NCBI RefSeq assembly: GCF_029143285.1
Contig: NZ_JAPDSH010000004.1
Coordinates: forward strand, 149,933-213,932
Length of the DNA stretch: 64,000 bases
Origin: Vagococcus proximus
GTDB taxonomy: Bacteria; Bacillota; Bacilli; Lactobacillales; Vagococcaceae
Reading direction: 5' to 3'
Shown: positions 31,288 to 40,109 of the stretch, in pieces
How the letters are laid out: each line of letters starts with the position of its first letter
How positions within the stretch are numbered: the stretch's first letter is position 1
Program-made: the position numbers and the translations under genes
Notes under the pieces: model-generated
Told to the model about the DNA's origin: nothing
Database searches by the model: none
The model's input: the letters and a program-made list of their open reading frames with translations, nothing else

Positions 31288-31767
31288 ATGGGAATCGGAC
31301 CTTCAACAAAAGAAACCTCTTTGCATCATTTTAGAGACCCATTATTAGATGTGGTTGGAAATGATCCAGATGTTGATTTACAAGGGGTCATGTTAATCGG
31401 AACACCTCAAGATAATCGTATGAAACACCTTGTGGGCCACCGCGCAGCGGTTTGGTTGGAAGGCATGCGTACAGATGGTGCAATTGTATCAGCTGATGGA
31501 TGGGGAAATTCAGACGTTGATTTTGCTAATACCCTAGAAGAAATAGGGACAAGAGGCATCAGCGTGGTTGGCATGAAATTTATTGGACAGCAAGCCAAAT
31601 TTGTCGTCACTAATAAGCATACAGAATTGATGGTAGACATTAATAAGTCTGAAAAAGGGATTGAAACTGAGGTTGTTTGTGAAAACAATCTCAATGTTTT
31701 GGATGCTAGAAAAGCTCTAGCATTTTTAAAACTTAAAATCCGAAAAGATCACAGTGAAACTAAATAA
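31288..31767 (+). CDS. prdE: PrdE, homologue of the smaller PrdA chain
   Basis: A 159-residue protein that begins MGIGPSTKETSLHHFRDPL. It aligns with CIGPASKECSRHYFREPL of PrdA, the segment that starts at the cleavage cysteine. The similarity continues through GSPQ/GTPQ, GAIVTTEGFGNNHIDF and MVDxNKSxxGIExE to the C-terminus. The cysteine that becomes pyruvoyl is replaced, so this protein cannot supply that group. It is encoded 22 bases after prdD. Start at ATG 31288, preceded by agaaag. Confidence 0.9.
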   Translation: MGIGPSTKETSLHHFRDPLLDVVGNDPDVDLQGVMLIGTPQDNRMKHLVGHRAAVWLEGMRTDGAIVSADGWGNSDVDFANTLEEIGTRGISVVGMKFIGQQAKFVVTNKHTELMVDINKSEKGIETEVVCENNLNVLDARKALAFLKLKIRKDHSETK

Positions 31768-31791
31768 CCTAAACAATGGGAGGAAAAACTA

Positions 31792-32805
31792 ATGAAATTT
31801 TCTAGAATGTTACAAGCGATTGACACACATACAGCAGGGGAAGCAGCTCGTTTAATTACAGGTGGTATTCCATTTATTCCTGGTAAATCAATGGCTGAAA
31901 AGAAACAATATTTACTTGACCATAACGATGTTTTAAGAACATCTTTAATGTTAGAGCCACGTGGACATAACGATATGTTTGGGGCATTTATCTTAGCACC
32001 AACAATTGATGATGCTGATTTCGGAATTATCTTTATGGATGCAGGAGGTTACTTAAACATGTGTGGACATAACAGTATTGCCGCTGTAACTGCTGCAGTA
32101 GAAACTGGTATGGTTAAACCAAGTGGTGAAGAAATCACACCTGTTAACTTAGATACGCCAGCAGGACTTGTTCGTGCTAAAGCCTTTATGAAAGATGATT
32201 ACAAAGTTGAAAAAGTATCATTTGAAAACGTAGAGTCATTCCTTTATAAAGAAAATCAAACACTTGACGTTGAAGGTGTTGGAACAGTTAAATTCGATAT
32301 TTCATTCGGTGGTAGTTTCTTCGTTATTATTCATGCAAGTGAATTAGGCTTAGAAATCAAACCTGAAAACGGAACTAAAATTTCTGAAATCGGCATGAAA
32401 GTCTTAAATGCTGTTAACGAAAATATTGAAATTCAACATCCAACATTAGAACATATTAAATCAGCTGATTTAATTGAAATTTATGACAAACCAACACATC
32501 CAGAAGCGACTCATAAAAATGTTGTAGTCTTCGGTGATGGCCAAATTGACCGTTCACCATGTGGAACTGGTACGTCAGCTAAAGTCGCAACATTATTTGC
32601 TAAAGGTGAATTAAAAGTTGGCGAAAGTATTGTTTATGAAAGTATCTTAGGAACATTATTCACTGGTAAAGTAGTGCGTGAAGCTGAATTAGCTGGTTAC
32701 AATGCAATTATTCCTGAAATTTCTGGTTCTGCTTATATTACTGGATTCAATACGTTCTTATTTGACCCAGAAGATCCATTGTCAGATGGTTTCGTACTAG
32801 CATAG
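31792..32805 (+). CDS. prdF: Proline racemase
   Basis: A 337-residue racemase with both catalytic cysteines, Cys91 in NMCGHNSIAA and Cys257 in DRSPCGTGTSAK. It has the N-terminal AIDTHTAGEAAR typical of proline racemases. It interconverts L- and D-proline without a cofactor and so supplies the substrate of the reductase encoded upstream. The ATG follows gggagg. The gene lies 24 bases after prdE in the same operon. Confidence 0.94.
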   Translation: MKFSRMLQAIDTHTAGEAARLITGGIPFIPGKSMAEKKQYLLDHNDVLRTSLMLEPRGHNDMFGAFILAPTIDDADFGIIFMDAGGYLNMCGHNSIAAVTAAVETGMVKPSGEEITPVNLDTPAGLVRAKAFMKDDYKVEKVSFENVESFLYKENQTLDVEGVGTVKFDISFGGSFFVIIHASELGLEIKPENGTKISEIGMKVLNAVNENIEIQHPTLEHIKSADLIEIYDKPTHPEATHKNVVVFGDGQIDRSPCGTGTSAKVATLFAKGELKVGESIVYESILGTLFTGKVVREAELAGYNAIIPEISGSAYITGFNTFLFDPEDPLSDGFVLA

Positions 32806-32835
32806 GCAGACACATAGAAGAAGGAGTGATTACAC

Positions 32836-33714
32836 ATGGTTTTAGCTATTCAAATTATATTAATCGCCTTAGTTGCGTACTTTGCTGCAATCTTTATTAA
32901 AGATATTATTGCACATAAAGACAATCTAGGTAGTGGAAATTGGGCAGTAGCCTTTGTTATTGGATTTATTACAGATGCACTTGATACACTAGGAATTGGT
33001 AGTTTTGCCCCAACAACATTATTACTAGATGCAACTAAGCAATTAGAAAATGATAGACAGTTACCAGGGACACTTAATGTTGCCCACTCTATTCCGGTTA
33101 TTGTTGAAGCATTATTATTCTTAACTGTTGTTGAAGTTCAACCTGTGACATTATTTTCATTAGTTATCGCTGCGGCAGTGGGGTCATTATTAGGCTCTAA
33201 AATTATCGCTAAAATGCCTGAACGTAAAATTCAGTTCATCATGGGTATTGCGTTAATCGTTACAGCTGTTTTAATGGGTATGAAACAAGTAGGTTGGTTA
33301 GACATGTTAGGTACTGATAATACAGCAACAGGTTTGACTGGTATTAAATTAATCATCGGTATTGTAGGTAATGCAGTATTTGGCGCTCTTATGACAGCAG
33401 GTGTTGGTCTGTATGCTCCTTGTATGGCTATGGTTTACATGCTAGGTGTTAGCCCAATCGTTGCAATGCCTATTATGATGACAAGTTGTGCGGCTTTAAT
33501 GCCCGTAGCAAGTCGTGAATTCATTAAAACTGGTAACTACGCACGTAAAGTATCTTTAGGTATTACACTTGGTGGTGTTATCGGGGTTGTCTTAGCAGTT
33601 AACTTTGTTAAAGGCTTAGATATGAACATCTTGACTTGGGTTATTATCGCAGTTGTTATCTACACAGGTATCAATATGTTACTTAAATCAAAAAAAGCGC
33701 CTAGTGCTGCTTAA
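32836..33714 (+). CDS. TSUP-family (TauE/SafE-like) membrane permease
   Basis: A 292-residue integral membrane protein with about eight or nine helices in two halves. Each half has a TauE/SafE-type start (GFITDALDTLGIGSFAPTTLL and NAVFGALMTAGVGLYAPCM). Members of the family move sulfite, sulfonates and other small anions. Lying between proline racemase and selD, this copy might import a selenium oxyanion or export a product such as 5-aminovalerate; neither is shown by the sequence. The ribosome site aaggagtg precedes the ATG. Confidence 0.85.
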   Translation: MVLAIQIILIALVAYFAAIFIKDIIAHKDNLGSGNWAVAFVIGFITDALDTLGIGSFAPTTLLLDATKQLENDRQLPGTLNVAHSIPVIVEALLFLTVVEVQPVTLFSLVIAAAVGSLLGSKIIAKMPERKIQFIMGIALIVTAVLMGMKQVGWLDMLGTDNTATGLTGIKLIIGIVGNAVFGALMTAGVGLYAPCMAMVYMLGVSPIVAMPIMMTSCAALMPVASREFIKTGNYARKVSLGITLGGVIGVVLAVNFVKGLDMNILTWVIIAVVIYTGINMLLKSKKAPSAA

Positions 33715-33735
33715 TTTGGTATAATAATAATTGTT

Positions 33736-33790
33736 ATGGCTCGTCTTGATGGCTTTAATCAAGGCGAGCCATCTAGAGTTATTATTTTGT
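33736..33790 (+). terminator. Long hairpin between the permease and selD
   Basis: A 15-bp stem with one G-U pair (33736-33750 with 33758-33772) and a 7-base loop, followed by an imperfect T-rich stretch. It probably ends the prd transcript. A TATAAT at 33720 has no clear -35 box, so the promoter of the sel genes is not certain. Confidence 0.6.
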
Positions 33791-33809
33791 TTTGAAGGAG
33801 AGGACTAAT

Positions 33810-34829
33810 ATGTCAGAAGAACAGCTATTTATATGTGGTGGATGTAATGCCAAAATTGGACCAGGTGATTTAAGTAAAATACTTAAAGATATTCCAAAAA
33901 CATCATCGGATAAATTATTAGTCGGCTTTGATACGGCAGATGATGCTGCCGTTTTAAAAATAAATGATGATACAGCTATTATTCAAACCTTAGACTTTTT
34001 TCCAACAATGGTTGCTGATCCTTACTTATATGGAAAAATTGCAGCTGCAAATGCATTAAGCGATGTGTATGCTATGGGTGGTGAGGTTATGTCAGCTATG
34101 AATATTGTGTGCTTCCCAGAAGAAAAAAATATCGAAATTTTAGGTGAGATTTTAAAAGGTGGTGCAGAGAAGGTCAAAGAGGCAGGTGGCGTTCTAGTCG
34201 GTGGCCATTCTATCCATGACAGTACACCTAAATATGGTCTATCTGTAACAGGCACTATTCACCCTGATAAGATTTTACAAAATAATAATTGTAAAGAAGA
34301 TGATGTTTTAATTTTGACTAAACCGATAGGAGTTGGAATTATTACAACAGCCTATAGTGTCGGAGAAGTTGATGAAGCATCATTTAGTGAAGCCACAGAT
34401 GCTATGCAGACTCTAAATAAATATGCAGCAGAAGTCTTCACTAAGTATCCGGTTAACAGTTGTACAGACGTAACTGGTTTTGGTTTAATCGGTCATTTAT
34501 TAGAAATGTTAGATGACAACTACAGTGCCGAACTTATTTTTGAGGATATTCCTTACATTAAGGCAGCATATGACTGTGCGAAAGAATTTTTAATCACTGC
34601 TGGTGGCCAGCGTAATCGTAATCAGTTTGAGCAATTTGTTGATAATAAAACAAATGATTTCGCTGTCGAAGAATTAATTTTTGACCCACAAACATCAGGT
34701 GGATTGCTTATCAGTGTACCTCAAGCAATCGCAAATGACCTATTAACTGAGTTGAAAGAGAATAATGTGACAGCTTCTATCATCGGGAAAGTTACAGCAG
34801 CAAAACCAACAAAAATCACAATTAACTAA
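33810..34829 (+). CDS. selD: Selenide, water dikinase
   Basis: A 339-residue enzyme making selenophosphate from selenide and ATP, the selenium donor for Sec synthesis. The N-terminal active loop ICGGCNAKIGPG keeps Cys12 and Lys15, which correspond to the essential Cys17 and Lys20 of E. coli. The second position, often Cys or Sec, is Ala14. ATP-binding segments GFDTADDAAV, VLVGGHSI and DVTGFGLIGHL are present. I chose ATG 33810, 9 bases after aaggag; the TTG upstream overlaps the ribosome site. Confidence 0.95.
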   Translation: MSEEQLFICGGCNAKIGPGDLSKILKDIPKTSSDKLLVGFDTADDAAVLKINDDTAIIQTLDFFPTMVADPYLYGKIAAANALSDVYAMGGEVMSAMNIVCFPEEKNIEILGEILKGGAEKVKEAGGVLVGGHSIHDSTPKYGLSVTGTIHPDKILQNNNCKEDDVLILTKPIGVGIITTAYSVGEVDEASFSEATDAMQTLNKYAAEVFTKYPVNSCTDVTGFGLIGHLLEMLDDNYSAELIFEDIPYIKAAYDCAKEFLITAGGQRNRNQFEQFVDNKTNDFAVEELIFDPQTSGGLLISVPQAIANDLLTELKENNVTASIIGKVTAAKPTKITIN

Positions 34830-34854
34830 TTAAAATTTAAGGGAGTGTTTTATC

Positions 34855-35451
34855 ATGGAAATGATTAACTGCATCGGAGAAGCGTGTCCATTACCCGTTA
34901 TTAAAACAAAGAAAGCCTTAAGAGAAAATAATCAAGTAACCGTTCTTGTTGATAATGAAATAGCGACACAAAACTTGGCTAAAATGTCAAAACAATTGGG
35001 GTTTACATGTCAAACCACTCAATTAGATGAAAAAAAATACAACGTTGTGATTTCGAAAGATGGCACTATCGAAGAGGAAGCGTGTGAGGTTATGACATCA
35101 CCATTATCTGAAACAGGAGAATATATTGTTGCAGTTTCTTCAAATCAGATGGGTGGCGGTGAAGAAGAATTGGGTAAAATCTTAATCAAAGGATTCTTAT
35201 ATGCTTTAACTGAGCAAGACGTTTTACCTAAAAAGATTTTATTCTACAATTCAGGTGTCTATTTAGCAACGAAAGACTCTGAATCTTTAGAAGACTTACG
35301 TCAATTAGCTGATAAAGGTGTGGAAATAGAGTCATGCGGTTTATGTGCTGATTATTATCAAGTTAAAGACAAGTTAGCAGTAGGGTCAGTTACAAATATG
35401 TACAGCATTTTAGAAACAATGCGTCAGTACCATACTGTAAAACCCTCATAA
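34855..35451 (+). CDS. yedF: YedF-type selenium metabolism protein (TusA plus DsrE-like)
   Basis: A 198-residue protein with a TusA/SirA domain (1-70; Cys11 in EACPLPVIKTKKAL) fused to a DsrE-like domain (about 95-190) containing CGLCADYY. This fusion is the family found next to selD in many selenium-using bacteria and is thought to carry or deliver selenium. It lies 25 bases after selD and before a second putative carrier, which supports this role. Confidence 0.9.
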   Translation: MEMINCIGEACPLPVIKTKKALRENNQVTVLVDNEIATQNLAKMSKQLGFTCQTTQLDEKKYNVVISKDGTIEEEACEVMTSPLSETGEYIVAVSSNQMGGGEEELGKILIKGFLYALTEQDVLPKKILFYNSGVYLATKDSESLEDLRQLADKGVEIESCGLCADYYQVKDKLAVGSVTNMYSILETMRQYHTVKPS

Positions 35452-35462
35452 GGAGAAAAGCA

Positions 35463-35720
35463 ATGGATGAGTATTATTTACTATCATTTGATTCAACCCA
35501 TCAGGCTATTAAGTCTGAAACCTTATTAAAAGGAACAGATTATACGTTTCGATTAATCCCAACTCCGGGAGAAATTACGGCAGGATGCGGTTTAACCTTA
35601 AAAACAGAACAAGACGTACACGATATTGTAGCCTTCCTAAAAGAACGCTCTATCACGTGGCACGGCCTTTATCAGGTAATAAGTGAATCGGGAACAAAAA
35701 TTTATAAAGAAATTAAGTAA
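35463..35720 (+). CDS. DUF3343 putative selenium/sulfur carrier protein
   Basis: An 85-residue protein with the DUF3343 pattern: FDSTHQAIKSETLLK near the start and RLIPTPGEITAGCGLTLK. The conserved Cys42 is the likely chalcogen-binding residue. Genes of this family accompany selD/yedF in Firmicutes. The exact reaction is not known. It lies 11 bases after yedF with aaggag before its ATG. Confidence 0.88.
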   Translation: MDEYYLLSFDSTHQAIKSETLLKGTDYTFRLIPTPGEITAGCGLTLKTEQDVHDIVAFLKERSITWHGLYQVISESGTKIYKEIK

Positions 35721-35740
35721 GCAAGAGGTAAGGAGAAATT

Positions 35741-37621
35741 ATGTCTAATATCGTAATCGGAACAGCTGGTCATATTGACCACGGAAAATCAACCTTAATC
35801 AAAACTCTGACAGGGATTGAAACAGATAAAACAAAAGAAGAAAAACTAAGAGGGATGTCGATTAATCTAGGGTTCGCTTATTTTGATTTACCAAATGGAG
35901 AGCGTGTCGGTGTTGTTGATGTTCCGGGTCATGAAAAATTTATCAAAAATATGTTAGCAGGGTCTGCTGGTCTCAATCTTGTATTACTGGTCATTGATGC
36001 TAATGAAGGGATTATGCCACAAACACGTGAGCATATGGATATATTAACCTTACTAGGTGTAAAAGATTTTATTATCGTGTTAACAAAAATAGATACTGTA
36101 GATGAAGAGTTAATGATGCTTGTAAAAGAAGATATTGAGCAACAATTAGAAGGCACAGTCTTAGAGGACGCCCCTGTAGTTGAGGTGGATTCTATTAGTG
36201 GGACGGGTATTCCGACTTTACTTGATACAATCGAAAAAAAATGTGAAACAATCGAACCGACGAAAGCGACTGGACAACCTCGTTTAAATATCGACCGTTC
36301 GTTCTCTTTAAAAGGATTCGGAACAATCGTTACGGGAACGCTACTTGAAGGGGAGTTGCATGTCGGCGATGATGTGATTATCTATCCTCAAGAAATCAAA
36401 ACTCGTGTTCGTAGCTTGCAAGTTCATGAACAGGATGAAGAGATGTCTGGACCAGGAAAACGTACGGCCATTAACTTAACCAATGTTACTCTTGAAGATG
36501 TTGGCCGCGGTGATGTTCTTACAACAAAAGATAACGTTACAGTATCATGGATGCTAAACGTTAAAATCAACTTACTGCCAAGTGCTACTGAAGGTCTTAA
36601 ATTATGGGACAGAGTTCGATTAGGAATTGGAACAACGGAAACATTTGCTCGCGTGGTTCCGCTTGGTGTCGAACAATTAGAGGCTGGGGAAGAGGGATTT
36701 GTACAACTCCGATTAGAAGAGCAAGTCGTTGCTCGTGACGGCGACCGTTTTATTATCCGTTCGTACTCACCTGTCCATACAATCGGTGGTGGTGTTATTT
36801 TAGATAGCCAACCTAAGAAAAATAAACGTTATGATGACTCTGTTTTAGCTAGTCTTGCGATTAAAGAAGAAGGATCTATTCAAGATATCTTAGTTGAGTT
36901 ACTCGATCAACAAGGAAAAGGACTGTCTCCTAAAGGCTTTATCGCAACAAATATTGGTAAGAGTGAAGCCGAAGTGGCAGACATTCTAGTCGATTTGATA
37001 GCTGAGGGGACTATTAAAGAGATTAATGGTAAGTTCATCAGTATCAATCAGTACAATCGTATTGCAAACGATTTAGTAGCTGTATTAGATAAATACCACA
37101 AGAACTTCCGACTCCGTCAAGGAATGCCAAAGGAAGAACTTAAGTCTCGTAGTGAATTAGAGATGAAAGGGAAAGAGTTTGATACGTTACTGGGCTATTA
37201 TTTAGCTGATAATCTGTTAAAAGAAACAAACGGATCGCTGTCACTTAAAGACTTTGAAGTTGTGTATAATAAATACAATCAGGCACACCGAGATAAAATC
37301 GAAAGTACACTTTTAAAAGCTAAATTTACACCTCCTTCAGATGAGGATTTGACTAAAGGAGACGAACAAATTCAGGAAGTGATTAATTCTTTAGTCGGTA
37401 TTAGTGTTATTAGATTAGATCATACAACTGTTATTCATAAAAACTATTACGATGAAGCGGTTAACAGCGCACGAGATTTTATTACTAAAAATGGTAGTAT
37501 GACTTTAGCAGATTTCCGTGACATGACTGGTTCAAGTCGTAAATATTCAATGCTGATTTTAGAGTATATGGATAAAATGCATGTCACAAAACGTGTTGAA
37601 AATACACGTGAACTATACTAG
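35741..37621 (+). CDS. selB: Selenocysteine-specific elongation factor
   Basis: A 626-residue SelB. The EF-Tu-like GTPase part has GTAGHIDHGKSTL (about 7-19), DVPGHEKF and TKID. The C-terminal half (about 380-626) is built of winged-helix repeats that bind the SECIS hairpin. It brings Sec-tRNA-Sec to UGA codons with a SECIS, such as those in prdC and prdB here. Typical bacterial length, no anomalies. Confidence 0.96.
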   Translation: MSNIVIGTAGHIDHGKSTLIKTLTGIETDKTKEEKLRGMSINLGFAYFDLPNGERVGVVDVPGHEKFIKNMLAGSAGLNLVLLVIDANEGIMPQTREHMDILTLLGVKDFIIVLTKIDTVDEELMMLVKEDIEQQLEGTVLEDAPVVEVDSISGTGIPTLLDTIEKKCETIEPTKATGQPRLNIDRSFSLKGFGTIVTGTLLEGELHVGDDVIIYPQEIKTRVRSLQVHEQDEEMSGPGKRTAINLTNVTLEDVGRGDVLTTKDNVTVSWMLNVKINLLPSATEGLKLWDRVRLGIGTTETFARVVPLGVEQLEAGEEGFVQLRLEEQVVARDGDRFIIRSYSPVHTIGGGVILDSQPKKNKRYDDSVLASLAIKEEGSIQDILVELLDQQGKGLSPKGFIATNIGKSEAEVADILVDLIAEGTIKEINGKFISINQYNRIANDLVAVLDKYHKNFRLRQGMPKEELKSRSELEMKGKEFDTLLGYYLADNLLKETNGSLSLKDFEVVYNKYNQAHRDKIESTLLKAKFTPPSDEDLTKGDEQIQEVINSLVGISVIRLDHTTVIHKNYYDEAVNSARDFITKNGSMTLADFRDMTGSSRKYSMLILEYMDKMHVTKRVENTRELY

Positions 37622-37652
37622 ATGAAAGCAGATAAAAGAGAGGGGAATAGAG

Positions 37653-38807
37653 ATGGTTTATTATTTTGATAATGCAGCAACAACCTTAAAAAAACCTGCT
37701 AGTGTAGCGACTGCTGTATTTGAAGCTATACAGTCAGAGACATTAGGAAACCCGTCTAGAGGTGCTCACGAACCCTCTCTTAATGCTTTTAGAAGCTTGT
37801 ATCAAACTCGACTTAAAGTAGCAGAACTGTTCCACGTATCTAATGAGTTAAATATAGGCTTTACAATGAATGCGACAATGGCTTTAAATATCGCGATTAA
37901 AGGATTAATACCAGACAATAGTCATGTTATTTCGACCGTATTAGAACACAATTCAGTCTTACGCCCCCTTTATCAGTTAGAAGCTAAAGGTGTTACGACA
38001 TCTTTTGTAAGCTATGATAGAGAAGCCAATCAGTTGAACTATGATGATTTTGAAAAGTTGCTAACACCTGAAACTAAAGCGGTCGTTTGTACTCATGGTT
38101 CAAATGTATTGGGAGATATTCTTGATTTGACTTTTATTTCAGAATTTTGTCAAAAGCATGAGTTGATGTTACTAGTAGATGCTTCACAAACAGCTGGTGT
38201 TTGCGACATTAATTTTGATGAATTAAATTTAACTGTGTTATGTTTCACTGGTCATAAATCACTGTATGGGCCTCAAGGAACGGGTGGTTTAATTGTAAAT
38301 GATGACGCTGCGGTAACACCGTTACTTGTCGGCGGCAGTGGGTCACACTCTTTTTCAAAAACACAACCATCTGAACTACCAGACTTGTTAGAAGCGGGTA
38401 CAGCAAATATCCATAGTTTAATGGGTCTTAATGCAGGACTTGATTATGTCACTGATAATACAGTGACCAAGTTACATCATACGCAAAAAGAGTTAGCTAG
38501 AACATTTTATGAGAGCTTATGTCTTATTCCTGAACTTATCTTTTACGGGACAACTAATTTCGACAATAAGACAGGAATAGTGTCATTAAATATCAAAGAT
38601 ATTTCCGCTGCAACTGTAGCAAATGATCTTTCAGAATATTATAATATAGCCGTAAGGCCAGGAGCACACTGTGCACCTCTTGTTCATCAGACCTTCGGCA
38701 CTGAAGAACAAGGTATGGTTCGATTTTCTTTCTCTAGTTTTAATACAGTAGAAGAAGTTAACTATGCCGTGAATGCGATGAAGGAATTGGTTGAAAAATA
38801 TAAATAA
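37653..38807 (+). CDS. Cysteine desulfurase/selenocysteine lyase-like class V aminotransferase
   Basis: A 384-residue PLP enzyme. Lys202 in CFTGHKSLYGPQGTGGL binds PLP, and Cys340 in RPGAHCAPLVHQTFG is the expected active cysteine. It belongs to the NifS-like subgroup seen beside selD in enterococci (EF2568-type). It probably releases selenium or sulfur from Sec or Cys for SelD, handing it to the YedF and DUF3343 proteins. It is the last gene before a strong terminator. Confidence 0.88.
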   Translation: MVYYFDNAATTLKKPASVATAVFEAIQSETLGNPSRGAHEPSLNAFRSLYQTRLKVAELFHVSNELNIGFTMNATMALNIAIKGLIPDNSHVISTVLEHNSVLRPLYQLEAKGVTTSFVSYDREANQLNYDDFEKLLTPETKAVVCTHGSNVLGDILDLTFISEFCQKHELMLLVDASQTAGVCDINFDELNLTVLCFTGHKSLYGPQGTGGLIVNDDAAVTPLLVGGSGSHSFSKTQPSELPDLLEAGTANIHSLMGLNAGLDYVTDNTVTKLHHTQKELARTFYESLCLIPELIFYGTTNFDNKTGIVSLNIKDISAATVANDLSEYYNIAVRPGAHCAPLVHQTFGTEEQGMVRFSFSSFNTVEEVNYAVNAMKELVEKYK

Positions 38808-38860
38808 AACACTTAAAACCGATTCTCAAAATAAGCGAGTATCGGTTTTAAGTGTTTTAT
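38806..38860 (+). terminator. Terminator of the selD-selB operon
   Basis: Perfect 18-bp inverted repeat (38806-38823 with 38841-38858), starting inside the stop codon of the preceding gene and ending in T-rich sequence. Confidence 0.88.
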
Positions 38861-38992
38861 AAGCTATACGTCTAGTGTATGCTAATGGTGTTGTATAATT
38901 AAATGAAAGATTATGTTTCATTATTATGGTAATCCCTTCTTTTATTTGGTAATCTATTAGATAGTAAAGATAGGGTTGGAAAGGATAGCTAA

Positions 38993-40072
38993 ATGACTAG
39001 ATCAAAATATCAAGTAATTGCTGATGATATTAGAGATAGAATTATATCTGATAAATATCAAATTGATAAAGCAATTCCGCCAGAGTTACAGCTACAAAAA
39101 GATTACAATGTTAGCAGACACACGGTTCGTCAAGCTATTGCCCAATTAGTTAATGAAGGCTATTTACGGAAAGAAAAGGGTTCTGGAACATACGTTGACT
39201 CAAAGTATAAAAGTGATAATGATAGTTCTCAGCAAATGAAAACGATAGGGGTAGTAACCACCTATTTATCAGACTATATTTTTCCATCTATTATTAGGGG
39301 GATTGAAAATAAACTTAGAGAGAAAGGGTATTCATTATTACTTGCTAGCACAAATAATGACTATGAGCTTGAAAAGCATTGTTTAGAAAAAATGGTAGAT
39401 TATCACGTTGATGGTTTGATTATAGAACCTACCAAAAGTAATCAATACAACCCCAATCTAGGTTTATATGTTAACTTACGTGAAAAGGGGATTCCTATGG
39501 TGATGATTGATGCTGTATATGAAGAACTTAATGCCTCATATATCTGTGTAGATGATGTCAAAAGTGGGTTTTTAGCTACCGAATATCTTATTAAGAATAA
39601 TCATAAAAATTTACTTTTTATAACTAAAATTGATGATCTCCAAGGAAAATACCGTATGAAAGGTTTTATAAAAGCCTGTGAGGAACATGATGTTACATTC
39701 TCTTCAGATACGATTATTACTTATACTACCGAGACTCGAAAAGAAGTAGTGGCTCAAGCTATTGACTGTATTAAGAAAAACAACTCTATAACAGGAATTG
39801 TTTGTTACAATGATCAAATTGCAAACTCGTTAGCTCTCTCATTAACAGAGTTAGGCTATAGTATTCCGGATGATTATTCAATTGTTGGAAATGATGATTC
39901 TTCGTTAAGTCGTTTTGGTAATATAAAATTGACTACTCTAAATCATCCGAAAGAAGTTATGGGAAAAGATGCTGCTAACTGGATTATTCAAACTATTGAA
40001 CAAGGAAAACCGTCAGAAAATATTTTGTATGACCCGGAATTAATAATTCGAGAATCTGTAAAAGAAATATAA
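38993..40072 (+). CDS. araR: Arabinose operon repressor AraR (GntR/LacI hybrid)
   Basis: A 359-residue regulator. A GntR-type winged helix (1-70; SRHTVRQAIAQLVNEGYLRKEKGSGTYV) is fused to a LacI/GalR-type sugar-binding domain (about 82-359). This combination is diagnostic for AraR, which leaves its operators when arabinose binds. Two operators of the B. subtilis AraR type lie 1.5 kb downstream, between the transporter and araB. The ATG is preceded by ggaaagga. No operator is seen before araR itself. Confidence 0.9.
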   Translation: MTRSKYQVIADDIRDRIISDKYQIDKAIPPELQLQKDYNVSRHTVRQAIAQLVNEGYLRKEKGSGTYVDSKYKSDNDSSQQMKTIGVVTTYLSDYIFPSIIRGIENKLREKGYSLLLASTNNDYELEKHCLEKMVDYHVDGLIIEPTKSNQYNPNLGLYVNLREKGIPMVMIDAVYEELNASYICVDDVKSGFLATEYLIKNNHKNLLFITKIDDLQGKYRMKGFIKACEEHDVTFSSDTIITYTTETRKEVVAQAIDCIKKNNSITGIVCYNDQIANSLALSLTELGYSIPDDYSIVGNDDSSLSRFGNIKLTTLNHPKEVMGKDAANWIIQTIEQGKPSENILYDPELIIRESVKEI

Positions 40073-40108
40073 AAAGCATGTAGAATTCATAATTCTACAT
40101 GCTTTTTC
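40071..40108. terminator. Bidirectional terminator between araR and the sugar transporter
   Basis: Perfect 17-bp inverted repeat (40071-40087 with 40091-40107) with a 3-base loop, between convergent genes. Confidence 0.88.
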
Positions 40109-40109
40109 A

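Noticed and set aside
33810..33860. SelD as a selenoprotein
   Set aside because: The active loop has Cys12 and Ala14 encoded by TGT and GCC, with no UGA.
38885..38940. An AraR operator before araR
   Set aside because: No TGTACGTACA core occurs there; only the two downstream sites match.
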